Both the position numbers and the translations under genes were made by a program. This document shows positions 49,301 through 59,449 of a stretch of 64,000 nucleotides of DNA, in pieces. The notes beneath the pieces were generated by a model, which had not been told where the DNA came from, searched no databases, and saw only the letters and a list, made by a program, of their open reading frames with translations. The stretch covers positions 1 to 64,000 of the forward strand of contig NZ_JACHOV010000003.1 in NCBI RefSeq assembly GCF_014200045.1, in the 5' to 3' direction. How positions within the stretch are numbered: position 1 is the first letter of the stretch; the number at the start of each line of letters is the position of its first letter. This stretch comes from Rhizorhapis suberifaciens. GTDB lineage: Bacteria; Pseudomonadota; Alphaproteobacteria; Sphingomonadales; Sphingomonadaceae.

Positions 49301-50170
49301 TCAGCGGGTAGGAACGGGCGTGTCGCCGGAATAGTCGTAGAAGCCCCTGCCGGTTTTGCGCCCGTACCAGCCAGCCTCGACATATTTCACGAGCAGCGGC
49401 GCTGGGCGGTATTTGGGGTCACCTGTCGTGGTGTAGAATATCTTGCAAATCTCAAGACAGGTATCGAGGCCAATGAAATCCGCCAGCGAAAGCGGACCGG
49501 TTGGATGATTGAGGCCGAGCTGCACCGCAGTATCGATATCGGCGACATTGGCGACGCCCTCGCCCAAGGCAAAGCACGCTTCATTCAGCATGGGCAGCAG
49601 GATGCGGTTTACGATGAAGCCTGGCGCGTCATTGGCATGGACAACCTTCTTGCCCAACGACAGGGCATATTTTTCGACGGCGGCGACCGTGGCGTCGGCA
49701 GTGGCGAGACCGCGAATGATCTCGATCAAGGCCATCAGCGGAACGGGGTTGAAGAAGTGCACGCCCAAAAAGCGGGCTGGATCGGGCGCGGCCTGAGCGA
49801 GGCGCGTGATCGGTATGGAGCTGGTGTTCGAAGCAAGGATCGCATTCGGCCCCAATATCTCCCCTGCCTTCGCGAAAATAGCGCGCTTGATCTCCTCCCG
49901 CTCGGTCGCGGCTTCGATGATGAGGTCCGCCGCTGCCATGGGTGCGTAATCAGCGATAGGTTCAATATTGTCGAGAATGGCCTCGGCAGCTTTGGCGTCG
50001 AGCTTCTGCTTTTCCACTAGCCGGGAAAGCTGCTTGGCGATGCCGACCTTGCCGTCTTCCGCCTGCTTAAGGGTGACATCGACCAAGAGCACCTTGTAAC
50101 CTGCCTTAGCCGAAACCTGTGCGATGCCCGCACCCATCTGACCCGCACCGATTACGCCGATTACCTGCAT
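49301..50170 (-). CDS. 3-hydroxyacyl-CoA (3-hydroxybutyryl-CoA) dehydrogenase
   Basis: 289 residues. N-terminal NAD fold [17 protein letters not shown]. Catalytic region [13 protein letters not shown] and [15 protein letters not shown] (His-Glu dyad). The C-terminal domain has [18 protein letters not shown] and [10 protein letters not shown]. It is the short, stand-alone type used for butyryl/hydroxybutyryl-CoA or phenylacetate-type oxidation. No acyl-CoA partner gene is next to it. Confidence 0.94.
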   Translation of the reverse strand: MQVIGVIGAGQMGAGIAQVSAKAGYKVLLVDVTLKQAEDGKVGIAKQLSRLVEKQKLDAKAAEAILDNIEPIADYAPMAAADLIIEAATEREEIKRAIFAKAGEILGPNAILASNTSSIPITRLAQAAPDPARFLGVHFFNPVPLMALIEIIRGLATADATVAAVEKYALSLGKKVVHANDAPGFIVNRILLPMLNEACFALGEGVANVADIDTAVQLGLNHPTGPLSLADFIGLDTCLEICKIFYTTTGDPKYRPAPLLVKYVEAGWYGRKTGRGFYDYSGDTPVPTR

Positions 50171-50233
50171 GACTGCCTCCAGTTCAATAACGCTGGATCA
50201 GGCCCTAGCGCATTCATGTGTCGCAGGCGACGG

Positions 50234-51199
50234 CTAAATAGGTGCCGTCCCGGCCAATATCATGGCGAACATCCGATGCGCGTCTGTCCATTGCCTGACC
50301 GGCGCCCAGCCGCCGGCCCGCAGCAGCAGGCGAGCGTCGCGCTCACCATATTTATGGCTGTTCTCCGTGTGAATGGTTTCCCCTGCGCGCATCGTGAATG
50401 CCTTACCGGCGACGGTAAAACGAATATCGCGGAGAGCTTCCAGATGCATTTCGATACGAGCGGCGTCATCGTTCCAACGCGCAACATGGCGGAAGCTGTC
50501 GAGCGGTATCGACCCGCGCAGTTCCCGATTGATACGGACGAGCAGGTTGAGATTGAACCGCGCCGTAATGCCGCTCGAGTCATTATAGGCGGGGATCAGT
50601 ACGCCAGGATTTTTGATGCGGTCGATGCCGATAAGAAGCATCGCCCCTTCGCCAAGCGACCGCCGGAAGGACCGCAGCAGGTCCACAGCTGCCGCCGGTT
50701 CGAAATTGCCTATGGTCGAACCGGGGAAGAAGCCCAGGCGTGGAAGGCTGCTTAGCATGTTCGGCAGTTCCACCGGCCGCGTGAAATCGGCCTCCACTGT
50801 GCATACGGGCAAGCCGGGGAATTCCTGCGCCAGGGAGCCGGTGCTTTCCCTCAGAAAATCACCACTGATGTCTACGGCAACATAAGCAGAAGGCGCGATC
50901 CTCTTCAGGAGGTAGGGCGTCTTGGTCGCGGAACCCGCGCCGAATTCGACAACCGCTCTGCCGGGACCGACAATCTGGGCGACCTTGCCGCAATAAGCAT
51001 CAAGCAACGCGATTTCCGTTCGGGTGGGATAATATTCGGGCAGTTCCGTGATTTGTTGAAACAGTTCCGAGCCGCGTGTGTCGTAGAACCAGCGAGCAGG
51101 CGTGGCCTTCGGGGATCGGGAAAGGCCGTCCAGAATGTCGCGCCGAAAAGCGGGATCAGCGTCGTCGGCTCCCCAGTGGGCAACAGCGATTTGGGCCAT
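50234..51199 (-). CDS. egtD: L-histidine N-alpha-methyltransferase (ergothioneine synthesis)
   Basis: Trimethylates histidine to hercynine with SAM. 321 residues from ATG 51199, which overlaps the egtB stop (TGATG). The pattern PKATPARWFYDTRGSELFQ, ITELPEYYPTRTE, the SAM motif VEFGAGSATKTPYLL and LGFFPGSTIGNFEP are those of EgtD. The C-terminal IHTENSHKYG contributes to histidine binding. With egtB it makes a two-gene operon. EgtE and EgtC/EgtA are not in the window. Confidence 0.95.
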   Translation of the reverse strand: MAQIAVAHWGADDADPAFRRDILDGLSRSPKATPARWFYDTRGSELFQQITELPEYYPTRTEIALLDAYCGKVAQIVGPGRAVVEFGAGSATKTPYLLKRIAPSAYVAVDISGDFLRESTGSLAQEFPGLPVCTVEADFTRPVELPNMLSSLPRLGFFPGSTIGNFEPAAAVDLLRSFRRSLGEGAMLLIGIDRIKNPGVLIPAYNDSSGITARFNLNLLVRINRELRGSIPLDSFRHVARWNDDAARIEMHLEALRDIRFTVAGKAFTMRAGETIHTENSHKYGERDARLLLRAGGWAPVRQWTDAHRMFAMILAGTAPI

Positions 51200-52467
51200 C
51201 ACAGATCCTTTGCAAGGCGCAGGCCAGTGAACTGCCAGCGCTGATGAGGATAGAAGAAGTTCCGGTAGCTCGCCCGCATATGACCGCGCGGCGTGGCACA
51301 GCTTCCGCCCCTGAGGACGAACTGGCCCGACATGAACTTGCCATTATATTCACCAACCGCACCCTCGGCTGGGCGAAAGCCGGGATAGGGGCGATAGGCG
51401 CTGCCGGTCCACTCCCACACATCACCGAACATCTGCGACAAGACGCCCACTTCCTCACAGGCGCGCGGGCGGGTGGCAAAGGCGCGATCAAGCTGGTTGC
51501 CGCCTGCGGGCTCGAGCGTCTGGGCCGCGCTTTCCCATTCCTCCTCGGTGGGAAGACGCGCGTGCGCCCAGCTTGCGAAGGCGTCAGCTTCATAGAAACT
51601 GATATGCGTGACCGGCGCGGCCGGGTTTATAGGATGACGGCCATCAAGCCCAAAGCTGGTCCAGTCGCGGTGGCCGTCGCTTCCCCAATAGAGCGGCGCC
51701 ATGACACCTTCACGCTGTACCCAGTCCCATCCGTCAGAGAGCCAATGCCGGGGGTCGGCATATCCGCCGTCAGCCATGAATTCCAGCCACTCGCCATTGG
51801 TAACCAGCCTGTGTGCGAGCGCGTGCGGGCTCAGCAGCACGTCATGGGCCGGGCCTTCACAATCGAAGGCGAAACCGTCGCGCTCATGCCCGATCCGCGC
51901 CTTACCGCTCCGGCCCTCGATCCACTCTATAGGCCCCGGCATCGGAGCAGGCATTGCCGAAGGGGCGTGCCACATGGCGGGTTGGAGCGGGTTTTGTGCG
52001 AAGAGGTGGAGAATGTCGGTCAGCAACAGTTCCTGATGCTGTTGTTCGTGATGAAGCCCCAGCATCACCAGCTGCTGCGCCCTTGGGGGCAGGATTGGAA
52101 TTGCCTTCTCCAATGCCACATCTACATGCGCCCGATAGTCAAGCACATCATCCAGCGATGGGCGGGTCAGCAGGCCACGCCGGGGCCGCGCATGCCGCTT
52201 CCCCTCGGCTTCATAATAGCTGTTGAACAGGAAGGGATAGCGATCGTCGAACAAATGATAGCCCGGCAGATGGTCGCGAAGGACAAAAGTTTCGAAAAAC
52301 CAGCTTGTATGCGCCAAGTGCCATTTGGCTGGTGAGGCATCATCCATTGATTGGGCAGTCGCGTCGGCGTCGGAAAGGGGCGCGGCCAATGCTTCGGACA
52401 GCGCCCTGGTCCGTGGGTAGTCGGCTGGTCCGCTCGTCGACGGGTAGGACCTGATGTGGGTAGGCAT
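51199..52467 (-). CDS. egtB: ergothioneine sulfoxide synthase EgtB
   Basis: A non-haem iron enzyme joining hercynine and a thiol. 422 residues: a DinB-like N-terminal part with iron ligands (WHLAHTSWFFE with His50/His53, and HHEQQHQE with His140 and His144), then an FGE-sulfatase-like C-terminal part (HISFYEADAFASWAHARLPTEEEWE, GDVWEWTGSAYRPYPGF, LRGGSCATPRGHMRASYRNFF). The order egtB-egtD with overlap is normal. Without egtA/egtC nearby, it may use cysteine directly, as some proteobacterial EgtB do; this is inference. Confidence 0.94.
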   Translation of the reverse strand: MPTHIRSYPSTSGPADYPRTRALSEALAAPLSDADATAQSMDDASPAKWHLAHTSWFFETFVLRDHLPGYHLFDDRYPFLFNSYYEAEGKRHARPRRGLLTRPSLDDVLDYRAHVDVALEKAIPILPPRAQQLVMLGLHHEQQHQELLLTDILHLFAQNPLQPAMWHAPSAMPAPMPGPIEWIEGRSGKARIGHERDGFAFDCEGPAHDVLLSPHALAHRLVTNGEWLEFMADGGYADPRHWLSDGWDWVQREGVMAPLYWGSDGHRDWTSFGLDGRHPINPAAPVTHISFYEADAFASWAHARLPTEEEWESAAQTLEPAGGNQLDRAFATRPRACEEVGVLSQMFGDVWEWTGSAYRPYPGFRPAEGAVGEYNGKFMSGQFVLRGGSCATPRGHMRASYRNFFYPHQRWQFTGLRLAKDL

Positions 52468-52591
52468 TTACCCTCCCCGAGGTTGGTTCGAAAACTAACG
52501 CAGCGGTGGTGGTTTCGATCCCAATATAGAGGGTTTTCAATCAGTCGTCATAGCTGTGAGACGTCCGGCGCGATGCGGACTTACTGATTGA

Positions 52592-53161
52592 TCAGCGAGA
52601 AGCGCCGGGCACCCATAATATGTCACCCGCGCCCTCCGCGTTTACGGCGCGTGCCATGACGAAGAGATGATCGGACAAGCGGTTGAGATAGGCGAGCGCC
52701 TGCGGATTGAGGGACAGCTTATCGCCCGCCCGCACGGCGGTCCGTTCGGCCCGGCGCACGATGGCGCGGGCCAGATGGATCGCGGCAGCGGCGGGACTGC
52801 CACCAGGAAGAATAAAGCTTTTTAGCGGTTCCAGCGCCAGGTTCATGGCGTCAATTTCGTCTTCCAGCCGCTCCACCTGCGTCGGCACGATGCGAAGCGT
52901 CATTTCGCCGGGCCTAAAGTCCTCTCCCGGCGTCGCGAGATCAGCGCCCAGATCGAACAGGTCGTTCTGGATACGACGGAGCATGCGAGCATAGTCTTCA
53001 TTGGTCAGTGCGACCGCCGCCACGCCGATGGCGCTGTTGGCTTCGTCGACATCGCCGATAGCCGCCATGCGGGCATCGGATTTGAGAATGCGCGAACCGT
53101 CGACAAGGCCGGTCGTGCCATTGTCCCCCGTCCGCGTATAAATCTTGTTGAGCTTAACCAA
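52592..53161 (-). CDS. cob(I)alamin adenosyltransferase, PduO type
   Basis: Makes adenosylcobalamin from cob(I)alamin and ATP. 189 residues. N-terminal ATP-binding IYTRTGDNGTTGLVDGSR, then DEANSAIGVAA, FDLGADLATPGE and FILPGGSPAAAAIHLARAIVRRAER match the PduO family. It lies in a minus-strand run with the small membrane protein and gluQ (gaps of 1 and 9 bp). Confidence 0.95.
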   Translation of the reverse strand: MVKLNKIYTRTGDNGTTGLVDGSRILKSDARMAAIGDVDEANSAIGVAAVALTNEDYARMLRRIQNDLFDLGADLATPGEDFRPGEMTLRIVPTQVERLEDEIDAMNLALEPLKSFILPGGSPAAAAIHLARAIVRRAERTAVRAGDKLSLNPQALAYLNRLSDHLFVMARAVNAEGAGDILWVPGASR

Positions 53162-53162
53162 A

Positions 53163-53396
53163 TCAGCGTCCGCCGCCTGTCATCAGCAGCAGAAAGGCGA
53201 CCAGCAGAACCGCCAGCGCCTGAAATCCGATGCGGGCCATCATCATCTTGTTCTGTTTCAGGCTGGACGCACTTGGCCCCTGCCCCCCCTTCAGGTCCTG
53301 TTCCGTTGTCTTGAGGAAAGTGACGATGCCGCGAATAAGCGTCACGAGCGTAGCAATCGCGGCAAGGACGATCAGGATGGTGAGAAAGGTTGTCAT
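53163..53396 (-). CDS. two-helix membrane protein (HIG1/TTM-like)
   Basis: 77 residues with hydrophobic helices at 5-27 and 56-74, and a polar loop (TTEQDLKGGQGPSASSLKQNKMMMARI) between. This layout is that of twin-transmembrane/HIG1-domain proteins found beside cobalamin adenosyltransferase in many alphaproteobacteria. The function is not established; respiratory-complex association is known for some HIG1 members. Confidence 0.75.
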   Translation of the reverse strand: MTTFLTILIVLAAIATLVTLIRGIVTFLKTTEQDLKGGQGPSASSLKQNKMMMARIGFQALAVLLVAFLLLMTGGGR

Positions 53397-53405
53397 ATTG
53401 TTTAT

Positions 53406-54296
53406 TTAGCCCTCCGCGAGGGTAATTCCAATGGGAAAGACGCCGTGGCGCAAATCCCGGGTCAACGGAATGGGGCTGATACCGGAGGTTCGGAGATCGA
53501 GAAGGGTTTGCCCTCCGTTTCGCTTTGCAAGCCGCTTTCCATCAGCCCCCAGCAGCAGGGGGTGATGGCGGTATACCGGCGTGAGCAGTCCAAGCAGCGC
53601 CTGCAGCAGGCGATGGACATGCGTCGCATCGAAAAGGTCGCGACCGCGAACGATGTGCGTCACCCCCATGTCCGCATCGTCGATCGTCGCCGCAAGATGG
53701 TAGCTAGTGGGGGCATCCTTCCGGGCGAGGATTACGTCACCTGCGCTGAGCGGATCGGCCTGCACAATTCCTGCCGCGGCATCGCGCCACTGCAGCGGCC
53801 CTGCAAGATCGACAGCCTTCTTCATGTCCAGCCGCCATCCGTGCGGATCGCGGGCCAGCCGTGCGGCGCGCTCAGCCTGGCTCAAACGGCGGCAGGTGCC
53901 GGGATATAGAGGGGCATGGAAGCCGTGCGGAGCTGACAGGCTGGCCGCGATTTCGGCGCTAATCTCGGCACGGGTGCAAAAACAGGGATAAACAAGGTCC
54001 CTCTCCTTCAGTAGCGCGAGCGCAGCATCATAGATCGGCAACCGTGCCGATTGAAAAACTATGGGACCGTCCCAGCCAAGTCCTAACCAGCGGAGGTCGT
54101 CCAATATCCCTTCGACATGTTCCTGTCGGCTGCGGCCGCCATCAATATCTTCGATGCGGAGGCGAAATTGCCCGCCCATGCTGCGGGCCAAGTCATGCGC
54201 CATCAGTGCTGACCAACCATGTCCCAGATGCAGTCGACCGGTGGGGCTGGGAGCAAAGCGCGTCACCACATGTAGCGGCTGATCGCGGGAATTCAC
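53406..54296 (-). CDS. gluQ: glutamyl-Q tRNA(Asp) synthetase
   Basis: Attaches glutamate to queuosine 34 of tRNA-Asp. 296 residues: a GluRS catalytic core without an anticodon-binding domain. RFAPSPTGRLHLGHGW holds the HIGH-type motif, and DGKRLAKRNGGQTL holds the KMSKS-like motif. Zinc ligands are CFCTRAE and YPGTCRR. It is first in the three-gene minus-strand run. Confidence 0.93.
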   Translation of the reverse strand: MNSRDQPLHVVTRFAPSPTGRLHLGHGWSALMAHDLARSMGGQFRLRIEDIDGGRSRQEHVEGILDDLRWLGLGWDGPIVFQSARLPIYDAALALLKERDLVYPCFCTRAEISAEIAASLSAPHGFHAPLYPGTCRRLSQAERAARLARDPHGWRLDMKKAVDLAGPLQWRDAAAGIVQADPLSAGDVILARKDAPTSYHLAATIDDADMGVTHIVRGRDLFDATHVHRLLQALLGLLTPVYRHHPLLLGADGKRLAKRNGGQTLLDLRTSGISPIPLTRDLRHGVFPIGITLAEG

Positions 54297-54390
54297 GCAG
54301 ACTCTTGACGGACAGGGGTGGTTAATGCTGTCATACGCATGTCACGCTTTTCATGGATTAGCGTGGCCGGCAAGGGCGAAGCGCAAGTTT

Positions 54391-54957
54391 ATGTACCATC
54401 CCGATCTGATACGACATCCGGAAAACTGCCCGGCACTTGTACTGAATGCCGACTACACGCCCCTGAGTTACTACCCATTGAGCCTTTGGCCCTGGCAAAC
54501 CGCCATCAAGGCGGTTTTTTTGGATCGGGTGGACATCGTCGCCAGTTATGAAAGGGAAGTGCACAGCCCCAGCTGGGCGATGAAGATCCCGTCGGTCATT
54601 GCCCTCAAACAATATGTGAAACCGTCAGAATACCCTGCCTTCACCCGGTTCAACCTGTTCCTGCGCGACAAGTTCGCCTGCCAATATTGCGGCAAGCCCT
54701 CTGACCTCACTTTCGACCATGTCATTCCTCGCCGGCAGGGTGGGCGCACCACATGGGAGAATGTCGCCACCGCCTGTTCGCCTTGTAACCTGAAAAAGGG
54801 CGGACGAACGCCCAAGGAAGCCGGGATGCGCCTGCGTGTCGCGCCGATCCGGCCGACCAATTGGCAATTGCAGGAGCATGGGAGAGCGTTTCCCCCCAAT
54901 TATCTGCACGATACCTGGCATGACTGGCTTTATTGGGACGTCGAGTTGCTGGCTTGA
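54391..54957 (+). CDS. HNH endonuclease family protein
   Basis: 188 residues from ATG 54391 (MYHPDLIRHP, the usual start of this family); the longer open frame upstream is not family-like. The HNH core is CQYCGKPSDLTFDHVIPR...GRTTWENVATACSPCNLKKGG, with two zinc CxxC pairs and the DHV-N-N pattern. It is a conserved stand-alone gene in alphaproteobacteria whose role is not settled. It is not part of a restriction system here. Confidence 0.85.
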   Translation: MYHPDLIRHPENCPALVLNADYTPLSYYPLSLWPWQTAIKAVFLDRVDIVASYEREVHSPSWAMKIPSVIALKQYVKPSEYPAFTRFNLFLRDKFACQYCGKPSDLTFDHVIPRRQGGRTTWENVATACSPCNLKKGGRTPKEAGMRLRVAPIRPTNWQLQEHGRAFPPNYLHDTWHDWLYWDVELLA

Positions 54958-55025
54958 GATACGAGCCGTGCTCTGCGAAAGCCGCCCCGGCTTGCGCGGC
55001 GCGAATTTGGGTATAGAAGCGGCGG

Positions 55026-56309
55026 ATGGACCGAATTCTTATCCGCGGCGGCAAAAGGCTTGAAGGCCGCCTTCCCATCTCTGGCGCAAAAAACGCGGCG
55101 CTTACACTGCTGCCATGTGCGTTATTGACCGACGAGCCGCTGACGCTGCGTAACCTGCCAAGGCTGGCCGATGTGGACAGTTTCGGGCATCTGCTCAATC
55201 AATTGGGCGTTTCGACAATGATCGAAGGGAGCCGGCCGGAGGATTTCGGAAGGGTCATGACTTTGCGGGCGAGCAAGGTCACATCTACGGTCGCGCCCTA
55301 TGACATCGTGCGGAAGATGCGCGCCTCGATCCTGGTGCTTGGCCCACTATTGGCCCGCGAAGGTCAGGCCACGGTGTCCTTGCCCGGTGGCTGCGCTATT
55401 GGCAACCGACCCATAGACCTGCATTTGAAAGCGCTGGAGGCCTTCGGTGCGGAGATCGAGATTACGGCCGGCTATGTGAAGGCCATCGCACCGCGAGGAG
55501 GATTGCCGGGAGGCACAATCAACTTTCCGGTCGTATCGGTGGGCGCAACCGAAAACGCATTGATGGCAGCGGTGCTGGCCAAGGGTCGCTGCGTCCTTGA
55601 AAATGCCGCACGGGAGCCCGAAATCGTGGACCTCTGCAACCTGCTTGTTGCGATGGGCGCTCAAATCAGCGGCATAGGCGGCGACAAGCTGACCGTCGAC
55701 GGCGTGGACCGCCTGCACGGCGCGACATACAGCGTAATGCCTGACCGGATCGAAGCGGGCAGCTACGCCTGTGCCGCAGCGATTACGGGCGGATCGCTGG
55801 ATCTAGTGGGCGCTAATGCCAGCGACATGCATGCCATATTGGCGGGCCTGCGCGAAGCGGGCGTGATGGTGGAGGAACGGCCGGGCGCGATCAGGGTGCA
55901 AGCTGATGGCCCATTGCGGCCGTTATCGGTTTCCACTGCGCCTTTCCCTGCCTTTCCAACCGACATGCAAGCTCAATTCATGGCGATGTTGACCTTGGCG
56001 CAGGGTGCCAGCGTGCTGACCGAAACCATTTTCGAAAATCGCTACATGCATGTGCCCGAACTCGCACGGATGGGTGCGGATATTCAGGTGAATGGCCGGA
56101 GCGCGGTAGTGCGCGGGGTGCCCAAGCTGACCGGAGCGCCCGTCATGGCAACCGATCTACGGGCGTCGATGAGCCTGGTGCTGGCTGGCCTTGCCGCTGC
56201 TGGCGAGACGCAGGTGGCCCGCGTCTACCATCTTGACCGTGGCTATGAGCGGCTTGAGGAAAAGCTGGAAGCCGTCGGGGCCGATATCGAGCGAGTGAGC
56301 GACGGCTGA
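55026..56309 (+). CDS. murA: UDP-N-acetylglucosamine 1-carboxyvinyltransferase
   Basis: First committed step of peptidoglycan synthesis; cytoplasmic; 427 residues. The N-terminal [19 protein letters not shown] (Lys22-Asn23 pair), the loop with catalytic Cys123 in [12 protein letters not shown] (fosfomycin target) and [12 protein letters not shown] with Asp-Met are conserved. [14 protein letters not shown] is the C-terminal signature. It is monocistronic or follows the HNH gene at 68 bp. Confidence 0.97.
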   Translation: MDRILIRGGKRLEGRLPISGAKNAALTLLPCALLTDEPLTLRNLPRLADVDSFGHLLNQLGVSTMIEGSRPEDFGRVMTLRASKVTSTVAPYDIVRKMRASILVLGPLLAREGQATVSLPGGCAIGNRPIDLHLKALEAFGAEIEITAGYVKAIAPRGGLPGGTINFPVVSVGATENALMAAVLAKGRCVLENAAREPEIVDLCNLLVAMGAQISGIGGDKLTVDGVDRLHGATYSVMPDRIEAGSYACAAAITGGSLDLVGANASDMHAILAGLREAGVMVEERPGAIRVQADGPLRPLSVSTAPFPAFPTDMQAQFMAMLTLAQGASVLTETIFENRYMHVPELARMGADIQVNGRSAVVRGVPKLTGAPVMATDLRASMSLVLAGLAAAGETQVARVYHLDRGYERLEEKLEAVGADIERVSDG

Positions 56310-56331
56310 TATTCAGCCGGCAGGACTGCTA

Positions 56332-58221
56332 TCAAGCCGCCTCCAGCTGCTGCACAAGACGCGCGAACTCCGTGTTGAGATGTTCCGCCCGGTTGCGAAC
56401 GGCGGCGCCAATATGGCGGGTCGAACTTGCGGTTTGCGCGATGCTGTCCAGCGAAGTTGAAATGGCCTCTACCGCTTGTGCCGCCACTTGCGCGTTCTCT
56501 GCGACACCGCGAGAACTGCGTCGGATATTTTCAGCAACCGCCTGCTGCTGCTGAACGGTGGCCGATGACGAAGCCATCGCCTGAACCAGACTGCCAAGCA
56601 TTTCATCCAGCGAGCCGACGAGATTGACGGTTGAGCGTGCTGCCGTTTCGATGCCGTCTACACGATCATGGATGTCGCCGGTCGTGCGCGCTGTCTCGCT
56701 TGCCAGCGCCTTGACCTCGTTCGCCACCACGGCAAAGCCATAGCCGCTCGATCCGGCACGCGCGGCCTCGATGGCGGCATTCAGCGCCAGCAGGTTCGTC
56801 TGCTTGGCAATAGAGGCTATGATGCTGGCTGCGTCATTGATCGAACTTACCTGTTGCAGCAGATGGTCGTTCGCGTCGCGGGCGGCAGCTGAATGATCGC
56901 TCGCCACCTGTGCGAACTGTCGAGACTCTTCTGCCGCCTTGCGAATCTCGGCGATCGATCCTGTGAGTTCTTCGATACCCCCGGTCACTGCCGCGATGGC
57001 CTCCGCCGCGTCTTGGGAACGCACGCGCACCACATCCGCTTGCTTTTGCTGTTCGTGCAATGTGCCGATGGTCAATTCCGCGCTTAATTCAAGGTCATTG
57101 GCGGTTTCGATGAGCTGCTTCACCAGGGAGGACATGGATTCCTGAAGCGCCGCTGCCATATGATGAGAATTTTCTCGCAGCTGCTGGCGGTGCAAGGCCT
57201 GTTCGGTGACTTCGCGTCGAGCCATCTCGTCGGCCCTTCGGCGGGCGCCTTCGGCATCGGCCAGAGCGGCTTCGGCCTGTTGCCTGGCCTGCTCCGCCCT
57301 TCGTGCGTTATCCGTGGCTTCGGCCGAAAGTTTTATCGCCATCTCGCGGCTCAGCTCCATCGCTAGGCACGAACGGCGGATCAACAGGATAAGCCAAAAA
57401 GACAGAGCCGCAAATACGATGCCGCAAATCGAAATGAAGGGCAGGATGCCGGAAAACGCCTTCATACCTACTCGGTAAGATGGCCAGACAATATGACCGA
57501 TTTTGTTCCCTGCATCATCGGTCAAGTCGATTGAACGATAGCCGGGGCGGGGTTCACCTTTTTCCCACTTCAAACCCAACAGATGAAACGTCGTGTTCCA
57601 GTAATGAAGCGCTGGGTCGTCGATCTTCTGTACCAGCACCGCGAACCGAGCAGGATGCTTCACCGAGTCTGCGCCTTGCGGCGGCAAAGGCGCTGCGGCA
57701 AACATCGCCGGCCGGCTGTCGAACAGCGCCAAAGCGACCCGGCTATTGCCTATTTGCCGCCCCTGTTCCTGAACCGGTTGGCGGAGCAAAGCTTGCAATC
57801 CGACGGGAGAAGCAGCGGCAAGGGCGGGCGCCGTTTGCCCTTTGGGTGCCTGCGACCAAAAAACACGTCCCTGCTTATCGATGATATAGCCGTACAAGGC
57901 GCCTGGAGCGGACAGATGGACGACTTCCCGTTGAAATGCCTTGATGCCTGACGCGTCAGAGCCGTCGGCGCGAGTGATATGGGACAATTGGTCGCCAAGC
58001 TCATACATTTCCCGGTCCATGTAGGTGGATAGGGTCCGTTGCATGAACTGGCCCGCATCCGCATCCATTTTGGTGACAAGGGACGTCACGACGACAGCGC
58101 AAGTGATGAGCGCCATTAAGACTAAACTCACCACGGGCAACATCATGTTTTCACGCAATCCGTCGCTCGCGCGTTGAATGACCTTACCCGCCATCGCTTT
58201 CAAGCGCTTCGCCATATTCAT
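56332..58221 (-). CDS. methyl-accepting chemotaxis protein with periplasmic CHASE4-like sensor
   Basis: 629 residues. Helix 1 at about 27-50 ([21 protein letters not shown]), a periplasmic domain of about 215 residues resembling CHASE4 ([31 protein letters not shown]), and helix 2 near 265-285. A coiled coil rich in Ala/Arg/Glu follows (about 290-345), then the signalling domain with hairpin tip [41 protein letters not shown] broken here for length: tip [13 protein letters not shown]. There is no HAMP of normal form. The methylation pentapeptide at the C-terminus is absent. No che genes are adjacent. Confidence 0.93.
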   Translation of the reverse strand: MNMAKRLKAMAGKVIQRASDGLRENMMLPVVSLVLMALITCAVVVTSLVTKMDADAGQFMQRTLSTYMDREMYELGDQLSHITRADGSDASGIKAFQREVVHLSAPGALYGYIIDKQGRVFWSQAPKGQTAPALAAASPVGLQALLRQPVQEQGRQIGNSRVALALFDSRPAMFAAAPLPPQGADSVKHPARFAVLVQKIDDPALHYWNTTFHLLGLKWEKGEPRPGYRSIDLTDDAGNKIGHIVWPSYRVGMKAFSGILPFISICGIVFAALSFWLILLIRRSCLAMELSREMAIKLSAEATDNARRAEQARQQAEAALADAEGARRRADEMARREVTEQALHRQQLRENSHHMAAALQESMSSLVKQLIETANDLELSAELTIGTLHEQQKQADVVRVRSQDAAEAIAAVTGGIEELTGSIAEIRKAAEESRQFAQVASDHSAAARDANDHLLQQVSSINDAASIIASIAKQTNLLALNAAIEAARAGSSGYGFAVVANEVKALASETARTTGDIHDRVDGIETAARSTVNLVGSLDEMLGSLVQAMASSSATVQQQQAVAENIRRSSRGVAENAQVAAQAVEAISTSLDSIAQTASSTRHIGAAVRNRAEHLNTEFARLVQQLEAA

Positions 58222-58345
58222 CCCAGCCTTCCTGTCGACCGATGCTTAGGACCGCGATGGTTATAAAGCTGTTAAGCAACGAGCACGTCCTGATCACCTA
58301 AGTAATTTAGCCTTCCCTAATCTTTATTCCTTACCCGCCATTTCG

Positions 58346-59449
58346 ATGGACATGACCGCTTATCCCTCGCCGGGTTGGAAACTCTCTGATCCCTGGGCGT
58401 CTCTGGCCGACGAAGCGGCGGAAGCGAACTGCTTTTACGCTCCCGAATTACTTCGCCCGGCTCTCCGGCATTTGCAGGGGAAGGAAGAGGTTCGCCTTAT
58501 CGAGGCATGGAGTGACGGGCTGTTGATCGGACTTTTGCCGGTGGTGACTGCGATGCGTCATGGCCGGTTGCAGATACCGCATGTCGCAAACTGGATCCAC
58601 CGCCACTGCTTTTTCGGCGCTCCCCTCCTTGCAAAAGGGAGTGAAAGCGCGGCTTGGGAACATCTGCTGGAAAAGCTGGACCAGGATCCACGAGCGCGGG
58701 GATTTCTGCACCTGAAGGGATTGGATGAAAATGGTGAAGGCGTCCGCGCACTGCGGGACCTGTGTACGCGGCAAGGACGCGGCATCCAACTGGTCAACCG
58801 CTATGAACGCGCATTCTTGAACAGTAGCCTTTCGGCCACGGATTATTGGGAAACCAATATGCGGGCGAAGAAGCGCAAGGAAATCAGACGTCTCCAAAAC
58901 CGCTTGCAGGAGCTGGGCGAAGTACAAAGCGACATTCTTTCCGATGCCGCGGATCTGGACCGCTGGTGCGAAGACTTTCTGGAGTTGGAACGCCGTGGAT
59001 GGAAGGGTGCGGAAAACACCGCCATGGCCTGCGACCCCGCGGACGTCGCCTTCTTCCGCGAAAGCATAACGGCCGCATTTGAAAATGAGCGGCTGATGTT
59101 CTTACGCCTCGATCTTGACGGTAGGCCGTTGGCGATGCTGGTCAATTTCCTGATGGGGAACGGCGGTTTTTCCTTCAAAATTGCCTTTGACGAGACAATG
59201 GCGCGTTTTTCCCCGGGCGTGCTGATCGAGATAGAAAACCTGCGGCAGGTTCTCGATCGCAATTATGCTGTCTGGATGGATAGCTGCGCCGCCCCCGGTC
59301 ATCCGATGATCGACAGCCTGTGGGCCGAACGCCGCACCATCGTCCAGTATCGGGTCGAGTTGAAGGGACGATGCCGCCGCCCGTCCTGGGAGTTGATGGA
59401 AGTTGCCGACTGGCTTGCGGCATTGATCAGAAAGGTGCGCAAGAAATGA
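58346..59449 (+). CDS. GNAT/BioF2-like (CelD type) acyltransferase 1
   Basis: 367 residues from ATG 58346. Two GNAT-like halves: the second has NMRAKKRKEIRRLQNRLQ, ERRGWKGAENTAM, LMFLRLDLDGRPLAML and FSFKIAFDETMARFSPG, the pattern of the BioF2-like (PF13480) domain found in exopolysaccharide and cellulose clusters (CelD/BcsL). It overlaps the cupin gene by ATGA, so they form one operon. It probably acylates or modifies a surface polymer precursor. Confidence 0.85.
   Translation: MDMTAYPSPGWKLSDPWASLADEAAEANCFYAPELLRPALRHLQGKEEVRLIEAWSDGLLIGLLPVVTAMRHGRLQIPHVANWIHRHCFFGAPLLAKGSESAAWEHLLEKLDQDPRARGFLHLKGLDENGEGVRALRDLCTRQGRGIQLVNRYERAFLNSSLSATDYWETNMRAKKRKEIRRLQNRLQELGEVQSDILSDAADLDRWCEDFLELERRGWKGAENTAMACDPADVAFFRESITAAFENERLMFLRLDLDGRPLAMLVNFLMGNGGFSFKIAFDETMARFSPGVLIEIENLRQVLDRNYAVWMDSCAAPGHPMIDSLWAERRTIVQYRVELKGRCRRPSWELMEVADWLAALIRKVRKK

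Noticed and set aside
51076-52335. 419-codon open frame on the plus strand opposite egtB/egtD
   Set aside because: It runs across two real genes and has no motif.
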